This document shows, in pieces, positions 33,558 to 41,502 of a DNA stretch of 64,000 nucleotides. The stretch covers positions 1-64,000 of the forward strand of contig JAXHTV010000002.1 of the NCBI GenBank assembly GCA_034189865.1, given 5' to 3'. The notes below the pieces were generated by a model. That model was not told the origin of the DNA and did not search any database. It saw nothing but the letters and a program-made list of their open reading frames with translations. Position 1 is the stretch's first letter. Each line of letters begins with the position of its first letter. The stretch is from Pseudomonadota bacterium (GTDB lineage Bacteria > Pseudomonadota > Gammaproteobacteria > UBA5335). The position numbers and the translations under genes are program-made.

Positions 33558-34985
33558 ATGTCAAAATTTTTTCCCAAACACAAAACTAAAATTGTCTGCA
33601 CCGTCGGCCCGGCGTCGTGGCAACCAGCGACGCTCAAGCGGATGGTGAGTGCGGGTATGAATATCGCTCGACTCAACTTGGCGCATGGCAGTCCTGATGA
33701 TCACGTGAGGATGATCCGAGACATTCGTGCGGCCGCGAAATCACTGAACCGCCGTGTTGCCATTTTGGCTGATCTTCCCGGACCCAAAATGCGGGTAGGT
33801 CAAATCCCAAACGCACCGATCCATCTACGCCGAGACCAGAAAATCTGTCTGACAGACGACCCGAAAAACAAAACCGAGATCAATATTCCGCTGGATTGCG
33901 AAGGCTTGCGGAATTCGATCAGAACCGGCGCAACGATTTATTTAAACGACGGATTTATTCAACTCAAGGTCACCCGAATCGACGGCCACGACATTCACTG
34001 TCGGGTGATAGTCGGCGGGTCATTGTACTCCCACAACGGGCTGAACATTCCAGGCATTGATCTAGGTATCGCAGCATTCACCGAAGAGGATCGAAAACTA
34101 ATGTCTTTCGCGCTGGATGCCGGTGTCGATGCCTTGAGCGTCTCATTCGTGCAACGTGCAGCAGACATTCATGCCGCGCGTGCGGCCGCGGCTGAACGTG
34201 GTTTTTCGCCTTTTATCATCGGGAAAATCGAACGCGGTCTTGCGGTTGAGAATATCGATGAAATACTCAGCGCGGCCGACGGCATCATGGTCGCACGCGG
34301 AGACCTGGGTGTGGAAACGCCGATTGAAGCCATCGCAGTAACGCAAAAGGCGTTGATCAGAAAAGCGAATTTGCGCGGACGCCCCGTGATCACGGCCACG
34401 CAAATGTTGGAATCGATGACAGAAAATCGGCGACCGACCCGAGCTGAAGCGACAGATGTCGCCAATGCCATTTTGGACGGCACCGACTGCGTGATGTTGT
34501 CAGGAGAATCGGCGATGGGGAGCTATCCCGTCGATGCTGTGAGGATGATGGCTCGGATCGCCAGCACTGTGGAACCCTCTCGCTCCCGCGATGACGTCCA
34601 CGCCAAACTGCTGAAATCGAATGCGCAGGGAAAAGCCCGGGTAGAAGACGTGATGGCGATGGATATGTCAACGGCGGTAGATCGGTTAAAACCTCGCATC
34701 GTGGTCGCGCCCACCGACAGCGGTGCGACAGCCAGGCGGCTGAGCCGCTTCAAGTTTCCTCATTGGATCGTCGCCTTCACCAGTTCCCACCAAGTCTGCC
34801 AAAACCTCTGTTTTTCCTACGGTGTATACCCGGAGATGATCGAGCCCGGCGACTACAGCTGGCGAGAACTCAGCCGCCAATGGTGTGCCGATCACGACAT
34901 ATCTAGCGGAAGGGTCGTAATGACCCACGGCCCATCACGCGCGCAGCCCGATGCCAGTAGTTTCGTGGAAATCTTCGAGTTATAG
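33558..34985 (+). CDS. pyk: Pyruvate kinase, predicted K+-independent type
   Basis: 475 residues. It converts PEP and ADP to pyruvate and ATP. Active-site motifs: KIVCTVGPAS, GKIERGLAVENIDEI, MVARGDLGVE and TATQMLESM. The usual K+ ligands are altered: NFSHG is NLAHG (Ala42 for Ser) and LDTKGPEIR is ADLPGPKMR, with Leu73 for Thr and Lys77 where K+-dependent enzymes carry Glu (rabbit Glu117). Lys at that site marks K+-independent pyruvate kinases. GGGAG ribosome binding site upstream. It is divergent from fnr. Confidence 0.94.
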   Translation: MSKFFPKHKTKIVCTVGPASWQPATLKRMVSAGMNIARLNLAHGSPDDHVRMIRDIRAAAKSLNRRVAILADLPGPKMRVGQIPNAPIHLRRDQKICLTDDPKNKTEINIPLDCEGLRNSIRTGATIYLNDGFIQLKVTRIDGHDIHCRVIVGGSLYSHNGLNIPGIDLGIAAFTEEDRKLMSFALDAGVDALSVSFVQRAADIHAARAAAAERGFSPFIIGKIERGLAVENIDEILSAADGIMVARGDLGVETPIEAIAVTQKALIRKANLRGRPVITATQMLESMTENRRPTRAEATDVANAILDGTDCVMLSGESAMGSYPVDAVRMMARIASTVEPSRSRDDVHAKLLKSNAQGKARVEDVMAMDMSTAVDRLKPRIVVAPTDSGATARRLSRFKFPHWIVAFTSSHQVCQNLCFSYGVYPEMIEPGDYSWRELSRQWCADHDISSGRVVMTHGPSRAQPDASSFVEIFEL

Positions 34986-34986
34986 T

Positions 34987-35015
34987 CAGGTCCGATAGTG
35001 ACCTGCGCTCTTTTT
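34987..35015 (+). terminator. Hairpin with T run after pyk
   Basis: CAGGTC at 34987-34992 pairs with GACCTG at 35000-35005 around a seven-base loop. A CGCTC spacer then leads into TTTTT at 35011-35015. It lies two bases after the pyk stop and faces the flgZ stop. The stem is short and the T run is set back, so strength is uncertain. Confidence 0.5.
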
Positions 35016-35037
35016 GGTCCCGTCTGATGCGAGTAGT

Positions 35038-35778
35038 TCAGTCGCCGGTATGGGTTCTGACCCGAATCATCCTTCGCTGCAAATCGGCAACGAACCGGCG
35101 GATCATGGCGCGTTGCTTGGGTTCCAGAGAAACGAATCGGGCGCCAACACGGGTTTGCCTGCAGATCTCAATTTGTCCTTTAAATCGCAGTTCGACATCG
35201 GTTATCAGATCCCCGTCCGGCAGACGGAGGATGATCGGATAAGCGGCATCCCCCACGTCGACACTCAAATGATCTGGAAAACTCACTCCAAGTCCCTCTT
35301 CTGACAAGTCTTCCAGTTTGCCGACGACTTGACGCTCAAAGCCATCGTCGTACAGAACTAAACCCGCATCGACCGTGGAGCCGACAGGCACACGATGACA
35401 ACCGCGTTGTTGTAAATACCGCAGCCATTCGGGAAAGGATATCCGTAACAACAACCGCTCCGCTCCCTGCGAAGAGTTGACCAAACGAGATGCGAAGAGA
35501 ATTTCTTGACCACCCATCGCCCCCATCACGCTGAGACGCCTTGCCTCCAGCAGCCGATCATTGCCCGATGCAGGACGAAGGCCGTCTATAACGATTTCAT
35601 GCTGGTACTCATCGATGTCGACCAAGGTGGTGCTATAACGGTCGTCGGTATCGGGAATCGAGACATTCAGAGGAATACGATTCTCCACCATCTGGCGGAG
35701 AATCTGCCTCACGCGACGCTTATCGCAAATCATCTCGTATCGGGTGAGAGAATCCGAATCAACAGGCATCGAAGACAA
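35038..35778 (-). CDS. flgZ: PilZ-domain flagellar brake protein (YcgR/FlgZ)
   Basis: 246 residues. An N-terminal YcgR domain (about 10-115) precedes a C-terminal PilZ domain (about 120-240). The c-di-GMP motifs are present: RGCHR (RxxxR, near 124-128) and DLSEEG (D/NxSxxG). When bound to c-di-GMP such proteins slow the flagellar motor. It follows flgN, the same order as flgA-flgM-flgN-flgZ in Pseudomonas. It may respond to the c-di-GMP enzyme at 610-3231, which is inference. Confidence 0.92.
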   Translation of the reverse strand: MSSMPVDSDSLTRYEMICDKRRVRQILRQMVENRIPLNVSIPDTDDRYSTTLVDIDEYQHEIVIDGLRPASGNDRLLEARRLSVMGAMGGQEILFASRLVNSSQGAERLLLRISFPEWLRYLQQRGCHRVPVGSTVDAGLVLYDDGFERQVVGKLEDLSEEGLGVSFPDHLSVDVGDAAYPIILRLPDGDLITDVELRFKGQIEICRQTRVGARFVSLEPKQRAMIRRFVADLQRRMIRVRTHTGD

Positions 35779-35839
35779 GATAGGGTCTCCCTTGTTGTCC
35801 GATTACAGACGTCTCGTGAGATTCTCGGAGCGCTGGCGT

Positions 35840-36337
35840 CTAAGCCGCGCCAAAACTACGGGATGCTGGGGCCGTCCAAGCGGATGGGTCTCCCGCGGGC
35901 CCATAGACAGGCTGATCCGCGTGTCCGCTCAATAGGGCGAGGGCTTGTTTCGCTTGGCGTTGCCGGAGGTTCAAGGCGACGCCGTTTACCGCGTTGGCCC
36001 GTTGGACGTGCCTCAGTAAATCGAGCATTTCTTTCCAAGCCGGGGTCACACGTTCGGACTCCGGCTGACCGCTGTCCAGGTGACCGAGCAAGGCATCGAT
36101 TGACAAAGGTGAGGCATCATCAGACCACGTTGCCGTCAGCCTTTTTTGCGCGATATCGACGTTTTCCAACGCTTCAACACACACGCGTTTTTTTCCAACA
36201 ACCACCTCCAGGGCGTCCCAATCGTTCCGGGTCAACATGACCCGCTCCCGTTCGATCAGGCCCAGAAGCGTTTGAGCGTGTTGCGTACCCTCTTCAAAGA
36301 GGGCACGCAACTGGTGGCGCATATCATTTATGTCCAT
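35840..36337 (-). CDS. flgN: Flagellar chaperone FlgN
   Basis: 165 residues, mostly helical (LRALFEEGTQHAQTLLGLI, then ALEVVVGKKR). FlgN chaperones the hook-associated proteins FlgK and FlgL for export. The C-terminal VYGPAGD is the YGP-G tail seen in Pseudomonas FlgN. It lies just downstream of flgM (23-base gap), the usual pairing. Confidence 0.88.
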   Translation of the reverse strand: MDINDMRHQLRALFEEGTQHAQTLLGLIERERVMLTRNDWDALEVVVGKKRVCVEALENVDIAQKRLTATWSDDASPLSIDALLGHLDSGQPESERVTPAWKEMLDLLRHVQRANAVNGVALNLRQRQAKQALALLSGHADQPVYGPAGDPSAWTAPASRSFGAA

Positions 36338-36360
36338 ATTCTCTCGCCGAAAGTAAACCT

Positions 36361-36687
36361 TTACCCACGGTCACCCAGCATCTGCTCCAGTGCGATCAAT
36401 CGATCGGCTACCCGTTCCGAGTCAACGCGATATTGCCCACTGTCCACGAGCTGTTTGATTTGCTCGACGCGTTGAGTATCGACGACCGGTACTTTCTCAA
36501 CGGCGGCGGCAAGCTCGTTAAGCTGCCTGGCCGTATCAGTGAAGGTGACCGAATCAGAAATCCGACTACCTGCCGCTCCGTCTTTCGGTGCGGCATCTTG
36601 CTTGCTATCTGTCTGAAACTTGGATTGCGAAACGCGATTGAGCGCCTCGGTAATTTGAGGTCCCAGACCATCGATTTTGTCGGGCAT
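36361..36687 (-). CDS. flgM: Anti-sigma-28 factor FlgM
   Basis: 108 residues. The N-terminus is disordered, and the C-terminal half (VTFTDTARQLNELAAAVEKV...VDTQRVEQIKQLVDSGQY) is the FliA-binding region. FlgM holds FliA inactive until it is exported through the finished hook. The FliA it binds is encoded at 45657-46388. A near-perfect sigma-28 promoter lies upstream, so its synthesis is under FliA control. Confidence 0.93.
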   Translation of the reverse strand: MPDKIDGLGPQITEALNRVSQSKFQTDSKQDAAPKDGAAGSRISDSVTFTDTARQLNELAAAVEKVPVVDTQRVEQIKQLVDSGQYRVDSERVADRLIALEQMLGDRG

Positions 36688-36729
36688 ATTCCGTGCTCCC
36701 TAAAAGGTGTTCCCCGTGACTCGGTACGT

Positions 36730-36756
36730 GTATCGGTCGGCCTAATCGAAACTTTA
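36730..36756 (-). promoter_or_regulatory. Sigma-28 (FliA) promoter of flgM
   Basis: On the minus strand TAAAGTTT (36749-36756), an 11-base spacer, then ACCGATAC (36730-36737). The consensus is TAAAGTTT-N11-GCCGATAA: the -35 is a perfect match and the -10 matches at six of eight. The flgM ATG is 43 bases downstream. Confidence 0.88.
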
Positions 36757-36841
36757 GATCACACCACGAACACCTTTCCTCGGGCGACTCGACATGTGAT
36801 CCATGTTTGCCCCCCCCAATCCTTGTGTTGTCCGAGTTAAT

Positions 36842-37561
36842 CTACATCTGCACCTCCACTTCCGATTCCGATCGCACGACACCTTCAATGACCCGGCCCG
36901 AAGACTGATTTTTTACTTTGATGTAATCGCCGATCGCGCCTTCGGTGATCGCCTCCCCTCCCATGCGAATCAGGGCAGAGCCGTAACGTGCCATGATGCG
37001 AACGCGCTGACCTCGATGTATGACCACCGTCGAGGCTAATGCGTTGGCCGTCAGCGGTGTACCTTTGGCAACCGCCCGCGTGACCGTGCGACCCAATATC
37101 GCTTGCTCAGAACGGATATATCCATGCGGGATGGCGTTGAGATCACGCCGGATACGCATCAGATCGCCCGGTTCGACCACCGTACCCACAGCCAACGGTC
37201 TTGCCGCTACGAAAACGTGGCCAAACTCGGAAACTCGCACGGGAACGAACAAACGCCATGGACGATCTCCTTCACATTGCACCGAGACGGTCGTTTGCGC
37301 CCGAATATCACCGCCGTACGGGACCGATGCGATCAAGGGATACCCGCAGGCCGGTAGGCGTAATCGTTTATCCAGCTTGCCTGCGACCACGCTCACATCG
37401 GCCGAAGACGGCAACTGACTGGCCACGTAGCGTTCTGCGGCCTGACGAATCGCATCTAACGACTCAATGGCCTGATCCGCTTGAGATGGCGAGGCGATCG
37501 CGCCCAAGAGCACGAGACATAGCACGAACGATATCCGACGAACCAAACCCTGATCGGCCAT
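36842..37561 (-). CDS. flgA: Flagellar P-ring assembly chaperone FlgA
   Basis: 239 residues. The Sec signal peptide (LVRRISFVLCLVLLGAIA, cleaved near SQA) gives a periplasmic protein. An SAF domain lies near the middle (RPLAVGTVVEPGDLMRIRRDLN) and the C-terminal RVRIMARYGSALIRMGGEA is typical. It helps assemble FlgI into the P ring. ATG 37561 fits the signal peptide; the ORF extends to 37627. It is divergent from cheV. Confidence 0.92.
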   Translation of the reverse strand: MADQGLVRRISFVLCLVLLGAIASPSQADQAIESLDAIRQAAERYVASQLPSSADVSVVAGKLDKRLRLPACGYPLIASVPYGGDIRAQTTVSVQCEGDRPWRLFVPVRVSEFGHVFVAARPLAVGTVVEPGDLMRIRRDLNAIPHGYIRSEQAILGRTVTRAVAKGTPLTANALASTVVIHRGQRVRIMARYGSALIRMGGEAITEGAIGDYIKVKNQSSGRVIEGVVRSESEVEVQM

Positions 37562-37785
37562 CGATATCTGTACGGACAGCGGCACCGGCCGTATCCGGTG
37601 AATCCCATGGCGTCGGCTTTTTGACATACGTCAGAATTCCGTAACGTTCGACAAAATTTTCGTGTGGTTCGTGCGGTCGACCAAATGCCTCGTTCATTCA
37701 GCGACTTAGGGAGCCCCCATCTGAGTCACGGGTGAGGGTGCTTCGGGAACGAGGATTCGGCCTACCGACGATCCGAAAGACTTTA

Positions 37786-37801
37786 TGCAAAACACATACC
37801 A
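37786..37801 (-). promoter_or_regulatory. Predicted sigma-54 promoter of flgA
   Basis: On the minus strand TGGTAT-GTGTT-TTGCA against the consensus TGGCAC-N5-TTGCA. GG (37799-37800) and GC (37787-37788) are separated by exactly 10 bases. The start site would be near 37775. Confidence 0.6.
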
Positions 37802-37822
37802 ACTTGAGTAAACGTCAGAAAT

Positions 37823-37849
37823 TTAAGATCCCCTCGGAAACGTCGATAT
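37823..37849 (+). promoter_or_regulatory. Predicted sigma-28 (FliA) promoter of cheV
   Basis: TTAAG (37823-37827), 14 bases, then GTCGATAT (37842-37849). The consensus is TAAAG-N14-GCCGATAA. The cheV TTG start lies about 73 bases downstream. Confidence 0.7.
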
Positions 37850-37921
37850 TCTTTGATGCAAATTGGGCACCTGGCCCGTCACTCAGGTCTCCGATCGATC
37901 TGAACTAAGGGAGAAATTTCC

Positions 37922-38854
37922 TTGGCAACACGGTTGCAAAGCGTCGACGAACGAACCCGACTCGCCGGCAGTAATCGGCTCGAGTTGTTATTGTTTCACT
38001 TGGGCGGACGGCAACGTTTCGGTATTAATGTTTTCAAAGTGCAGGAAGTCGTTCACTGCCCGCCCTTGAACAGCATGCCGAAAACCCATCCGCATATTAG
38101 TGGTGTTGCCCATTTTCGTGGGCGAACCATTCCATTTATCCGGCTCTCGGAGGCCATAGGGGCCCGAACCGACCCGTTTCAAGACGGCGAGATATTCGCG
38201 ATCATTACGGAGTACAACCGAAAGGTTCAGGGCTTTCTCGTCAGCTCCGTGGATAGGATCGTCAATATCAATTGGCGGGACATTCACCCTCCACCACGCG
38301 GCAGTGGCCACCAACACTACCTCACCGCTGTCACCGAAATCGAAGATGAACTGATCGAGATTCTAGACGTCGAAAAAGTCCTATTCGATCTGGAAGGAAA
38401 ACCTGAAAGCGAATGGACTCCAGACCTGACGTCTGATGGTTGTGCTTCCACTCCGTGTCAGAGAGAGGTTCTCGTCGTTGACGACTCTTCCGTGGCGCGC
38501 GCCCAGATTTGTCGGACCTTAGATCGCGTCGACGTGAAACACTCCGTCGCACGCAACGGCGACGAAGCGTGGAAGTTGCTGAAGAACCTGGCCGAAGAAG
38601 GTACACGTCCGAGTGATCGGTTCTTTCTTGTCATCTCCGATATCGAAATGCCGGAAATGGATGGTTATACGCTAACAAAATCCATTCGAGCGGATAAGCG
38701 GATGGACGATCTGCATGTCCTTCTGCACACGTCTTTGAGCGGCTCTTTCAATAAGGCCATGGTGGAACGGGTTGGCGCGAATAGCTTCATCGCCAAGTTC
38801 GATGCAGAAGAACTGGGCCGGTATGTCATCGACGTAATGCCGAGGGATCACTAA
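37922..38854 (+). CDS. cheV: Chemotaxis protein CheV
   Basis: 310 residues: a CheW domain (about 15-170, LLLFHLGGRQRFGINVFKVQEV) followed by a receiver domain (about 182-305). The receiver has the acidic pair VVDDSS, phospho-site LVISDIEMPEMDG and the lysine in FIAKFDAE. CheV couples receptors to CheA and may act as a phosphate sink or adaptation factor. It starts at TTG 37922 after AAGGGAG. In Pseudomonas cheR follows cheV; here the next gene is on the other strand and cheR is absent. Confidence 0.93.
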   Translation: MATRLQSVDERTRLAGSNRLELLLFHLGGRQRFGINVFKVQEVVHCPPLNSMPKTHPHISGVAHFRGRTIPFIRLSEAIGARTDPFQDGEIFAIITEYNRKVQGFLVSSVDRIVNINWRDIHPPPRGSGHQHYLTAVTEIEDELIEILDVEKVLFDLEGKPESEWTPDLTSDGCASTPCQREVLVVDDSSVARAQICRTLDRVDVKHSVARNGDEAWKLLKNLAEEGTRPSDRFFLVISDIEMPEMDGYTLTKSIRADKRMDDLHVLLHTSLSGSFNKAMVERVGANSFIAKFDAEELGRYVIDVMPRDH

Positions 38855-38938
38855 TCAGAACAGTGCCGATTCAACCGCGCAACTGGCCAGATAGCAGCGG
38901 GCGCAACGGACAATAATCGCCCCAATCCGGCGGAGCGA

Positions 38939-39328
38939 TCAACCTCGTTGGGCACGGTGCAGTTGTACAATCAGCTCCGCTTCGCCCTGACTCAACCCAT
39001 AAGTCCTCACGAGATGCTGCGCGTCCGCGCCTTGATCGACCAGCCGGACCGCCTGCTCATAGAAGCGATCGCCTCCCATACGCCCACCGTCGGTCCGCTC
39101 CTGCCATTGGCCGAGTTTTTCCAAACGCTGCTCGATAGCTTCCAATCGCTTCTCCATCATTACCAAAGCCTTCCGCTGAGCTTGAGATTCTTTTTGCCAA
39201 GCTTGGATCAGATCGAAGTTCTTGCTGCTGGAAGACGATTTGATCTGGTTGAAGCGAATGACTGCCAGCACGACCAGAATGGCACTTCCCACCAGTAGCG
39301 TGGCTATCGTCAGTGTCGTTAACATCAC
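38939..39328 (-). CDS. DUF2802 domain protein of the flagellar cluster
   Basis: 129 residues. One N-terminal membrane segment (LTIATLLVGSAILVVLAVI) is followed by a coiled coil (about 45-75, QRKALVMMEKRLEAIEQRLEKL) and a C-terminal DUF2802 region ending YGLSQGEAELIVQLH, which resembles a helix-turn-helix. Such genes end the che operon in Pseudomonas and relatives. Their role is unknown. Confidence 0.85.
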   Translation of the reverse strand: MMLTTLTIATLLVGSAILVVLAVIRFNQIKSSSSSKNFDLIQAWQKESQAQRKALVMMEKRLEAIEQRLEKLGQWQERTDGGRMGGDRFYEQAVRLVDQGADAQHLVRTYGLSQGEAELIVQLHRAQRG

Positions 39329-39372
39329 TACCTCTTCGAAGCGAATTCTATCCGCAACGCCGCATGAACGGA

Positions 39373-39531
39373 TCAGACGTATTCATCAACCCGCGCATCA
39401 TCGTCCGGCGGTCGTTGATCGTGGGGCCGAGACGGTTGCTTCCGCTGTCGCCTACGGTCCTTTGAATCGTCTCCTTTCACCGGGCGCGTGGGCGCAACAG
39501 GCGAGAGTGGATTCAGCCGGTCAATCGCCAT
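39373..39531 (-). CDS. Small basic/proline-rich protein between cheW and DUF2802 gene
   Basis: 52 residues: MAIDRLNPLSPVAPTRPV, then a strongly basic stretch (DRRRQRKQ), then PPDDDARVDEYV. It is predicted to be disordered. The acidic-then-DEYV ending is, from memory, similar to short proteins encoded at this position in other polar flagellates. The start is uncertain: ATG 39531 has no good ribosome binding site, and ATG 39582 would overlap the cheW end by 23 bases. Function unknown. Confidence 0.55.
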   Translation of the reverse strand: MAIDRLNPLSPVAPTRPVKGDDSKDRRRQRKQPSRPHDQRPPDDDARVDEYV

Positions 39532-39559
39532 CGATTGCGTATGCGAGCCCTCTGTTTTC

Positions 39560-40108
39560 TCACGGGGAAAACGCCATCTCATTGAGATCGGTCTCCGTTA
39601 AAATCCGAGTCAGATCAACCAAAATCACCAACTCGTCATTCACGCTGGCGACGCCTTCTATGTAAGCAGAGGTCTCTTCATTGCCGAGGTGTGGAGCGCC
39701 TTCGATGATCGAAATGGGAATATCACGTACTTCAGAGATACTGTCCACCATAAAACCGATCACTTGATCGTTCGCTTCCATGACGACGATGCGCGTCATT
39801 TCATCGGGATCTTCGGCTACCAGGCCAAATCGGGTACGGGTGTCGATTACCGTCACCACGTTACCGCGCAAGTTGATGATTCCCAATACATAGTTGGGAG
39901 ACCCTGGGACCGGTGCAATCTCGGTATAACGCAGTACCTCTTTGACATGCATGACATCAACACCGTAAACCTCGTCGTCCAGACGAAATGTCACACACCG
40001 ACGTAAACCGTCGTCGTTTTGCTGTTCGCTGGCGTCCAAGTGATTGTCCTCCGGAATTCGTCCAAACAGATTGCTCTGTGTGTCGGGAATCGTTTCGTTC
40101 GAGTTCAT
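39560..40108 (-). CDS. cheW: Chemotaxis coupling protein CheW
   Basis: 182 residues. The CheW domain (about 40-175) carries CVTFRLDDEVYGVDVMHVKEV, NLRGNVVTVIDTR and the late GVASVNDELVILVDL. The about 35-residue N-terminal extension is acidic and probably disordered. It links CheA to chemoreceptors. ATG 40108 lies 12 bases after the upstream cheW-like stop; a TTG at 40117 is an alternative. Confidence 0.95.
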   Translation of the reverse strand: MNSNETIPDTQSNLFGRIPEDNHLDASEQQNDDGLRRCVTFRLDDEVYGVDVMHVKEVLRYTEIAPVPGSPNYVLGIINLRGNVVTVIDTRTRFGLVAEDPDEMTRIVVMEANDQVIGFMVDSISEVRDIPISIIEGAPHLGNEETSAYIEGVASVNDELVILVDLTRILTETDLNEMAFSP

Positions 40109-40120
40109 TTCTAGCAAATT

Positions 40121-40696
40121 TCATACCGATGATCGCGCCGAATCCGCTACCGCACACTCTTCCAACGCAGCGACATCCAATATCGCCAGACGCTCACTGG
40201 GCAGCGTACCCGCCAGCCAGGCGCGTCGACCGTGCTCGCCCCGCCAGCAAACCGCGTCAACATTCACCGTTCGATAGCCTGACGACCGATCGCATAGCAA
40301 AATCAAACCGCTTTTCAGATAAACAGCGTGTGTCGGAAGACCCGGATGATGCGCATAACGTCCTTCAGGCAAGATAGTCTTTGCCGTATCGACCAGCTTT
40401 CCGGCCAACTCCGCCGCGACGGTCGAGTCTGCGTCGGAACCAACATTCGGGGGTGATCCTACCCGGTCAACCGCATCAGCTGGAACGGCCAGGTTAATGT
40501 CGGCGACCACAAAAACCAGATAGCGCGATTCGGATACTATTTGCGAACAATCCGCCGCTTCGGGGATCTCCGATTCCAAAACGGACGGCTGGTACAGGCT
40601 CTCGTTTGTTTGGAGATCTTCTGACGTGGAAAGCACTTCTCTCAGGTACTCCCCCATCGCGATGTCTGAGTCGGTGGTTACCGCGCGGGTCGTCAT
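40121..40696 (-). CDS. CheW-like protein (ParP-type)
   Basis: 191 residues. The C-terminal part (about 58-180, RYLVFVVADINLAVPADAVDRV ... WLAGTLPSERLAILDV) is a diverged CheW fold. The first 55 residues are low-complexity. It lies between parA and cheW, the position of ParP, which ties chemoreceptor arrays to the cell pole with the ParA-like ParC in Vibrio. The assignment is by domain and position. Confidence 0.8.
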   Translation of the reverse strand: MTTRAVTTDSDIAMGEYLREVLSTSEDLQTNESLYQPSVLESEIPEAADCSQIVSESRYLVFVVADINLAVPADAVDRVGSPPNVGSDADSTVAAELAGKLVDTAKTILPEGRYAHHPGLPTHAVYLKSGLILLCDRSSGYRTVNVDAVCWRGEHGRRAWLAGTLPSERLAILDVAALEECAVADSARSSV

Positions 40697-40707
40697 CGTC
40701 CGGTGCC

Positions 40708-41502
40708 TCAGTGATTAACGGCCGCTGCCGGTTGATGGGGATCTCGCTCCATACCCATCAGATCATCGGCCAGACGTGCATAAGCCAACGCACCACGACT
40801 GCCGGCTCGGTACTGAGACAGGGGGGTGGCTGCCTGACTGGCGTCACGAAATTGCGTATCTACCGGGATCACGTCCGACCACAAATTGTCTCCGCAATGA
40901 CGCCGAAGCCAATCCAGGCTGTCCAGTGACGCCCGCGTGCGCCGATCGAACATCGTCGGCACAATTAGATACGAAGGTACAGGGTGGCCGGCGCGCGCCA
41001 GCATCACGAGCGTTTTCTGAAGCCCTTCCAAACCTTTCAGTGCCAGAAATTCCGTTTGAACCGGGACGATCAACCGATCACAGGCAGCTAAAGCGTTCAC
41101 CATCAGCACGCCCAGCAGTGGTGGGCAATCCATTAGAACCACATCAATAGACGAGCTCACTGTCCGAAGGGCCGTCGATAACACGCGGCCGATACCCGGA
41201 CGTTGGCCCAACTGCCGCTCCAACGTCGCCAATGCAGAGCTGGCAGGGAGAAGCTGAACGCCTTCGCAACCGGTATCGAGCAACAGCGACTCGTCGATAC
41301 GGGACGCGGAGCCGAACAACGCATAAGTACCTTCCGACGAGCGATCGTCGGATACGCCGAAATGCGTGCTCAGCCCCGCATGGGGATCAAGGTCAATGGC
41401 CAAAACACGATGGCCCTGTTGAGCCAGAGTTCCGGCCAGGGTCACCACGGTGGTGGTCTTACCCACCCCCCCTTTCTGATTGGCCACGGCCCAGGCTCTC
41501 AT
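40708..41502 (-). CDS. ParA-family ATPase of the chemotaxis cluster (ParC-like)
   Basis: 264 residues. The deviant Walker A is NQKGGVGKTTT near the N-terminus, then IDLDPHAGLS (A') and VLMDCPPLLG (Walker B). It is a MinD/ParA ATPase that would position the chemotaxis array at the flagellated pole. Its ATG overlaps the cheB stop by one base. In P. aeruginosa motC and motD lie between cheB and this gene; here they are absent. Confidence 0.9.
   Translation of the reverse strand: MRAWAVANQKGGVGKTTTVVTLAGTLAQQGHRVLAIDLDPHAGLSTHFGVSDDRSSEGTYALFGSASRIDESLLLDTGCEGVQLLPASSALATLERQLGQRPGIGRVLSTALRTVSSSIDVVLMDCPPLLGVLMVNALAACDRLIVPVQTEFLALKGLEGLQKTLVMLARAGHPVPSYLIVPTMFDRRTRASLDSLDWLRRHCGDNLWSDVIPVDTQFRDASQAATPLSQYRAGSRGALAYARLADDLMGMERDPHQPAAAVNH

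Larger units (their letters stand above)
37562..37921. other. Divergent flgA-cheV regulatory region
   Basis: A 360-base gap without a supported gene. It holds a sigma-54-type promoter toward flgA (37786-37801) and a sigma-28-type promoter toward cheV (37823-37849), 21 bases apart. The flgA leader would be about 210 bases, unusually long. Confidence 0.65.
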
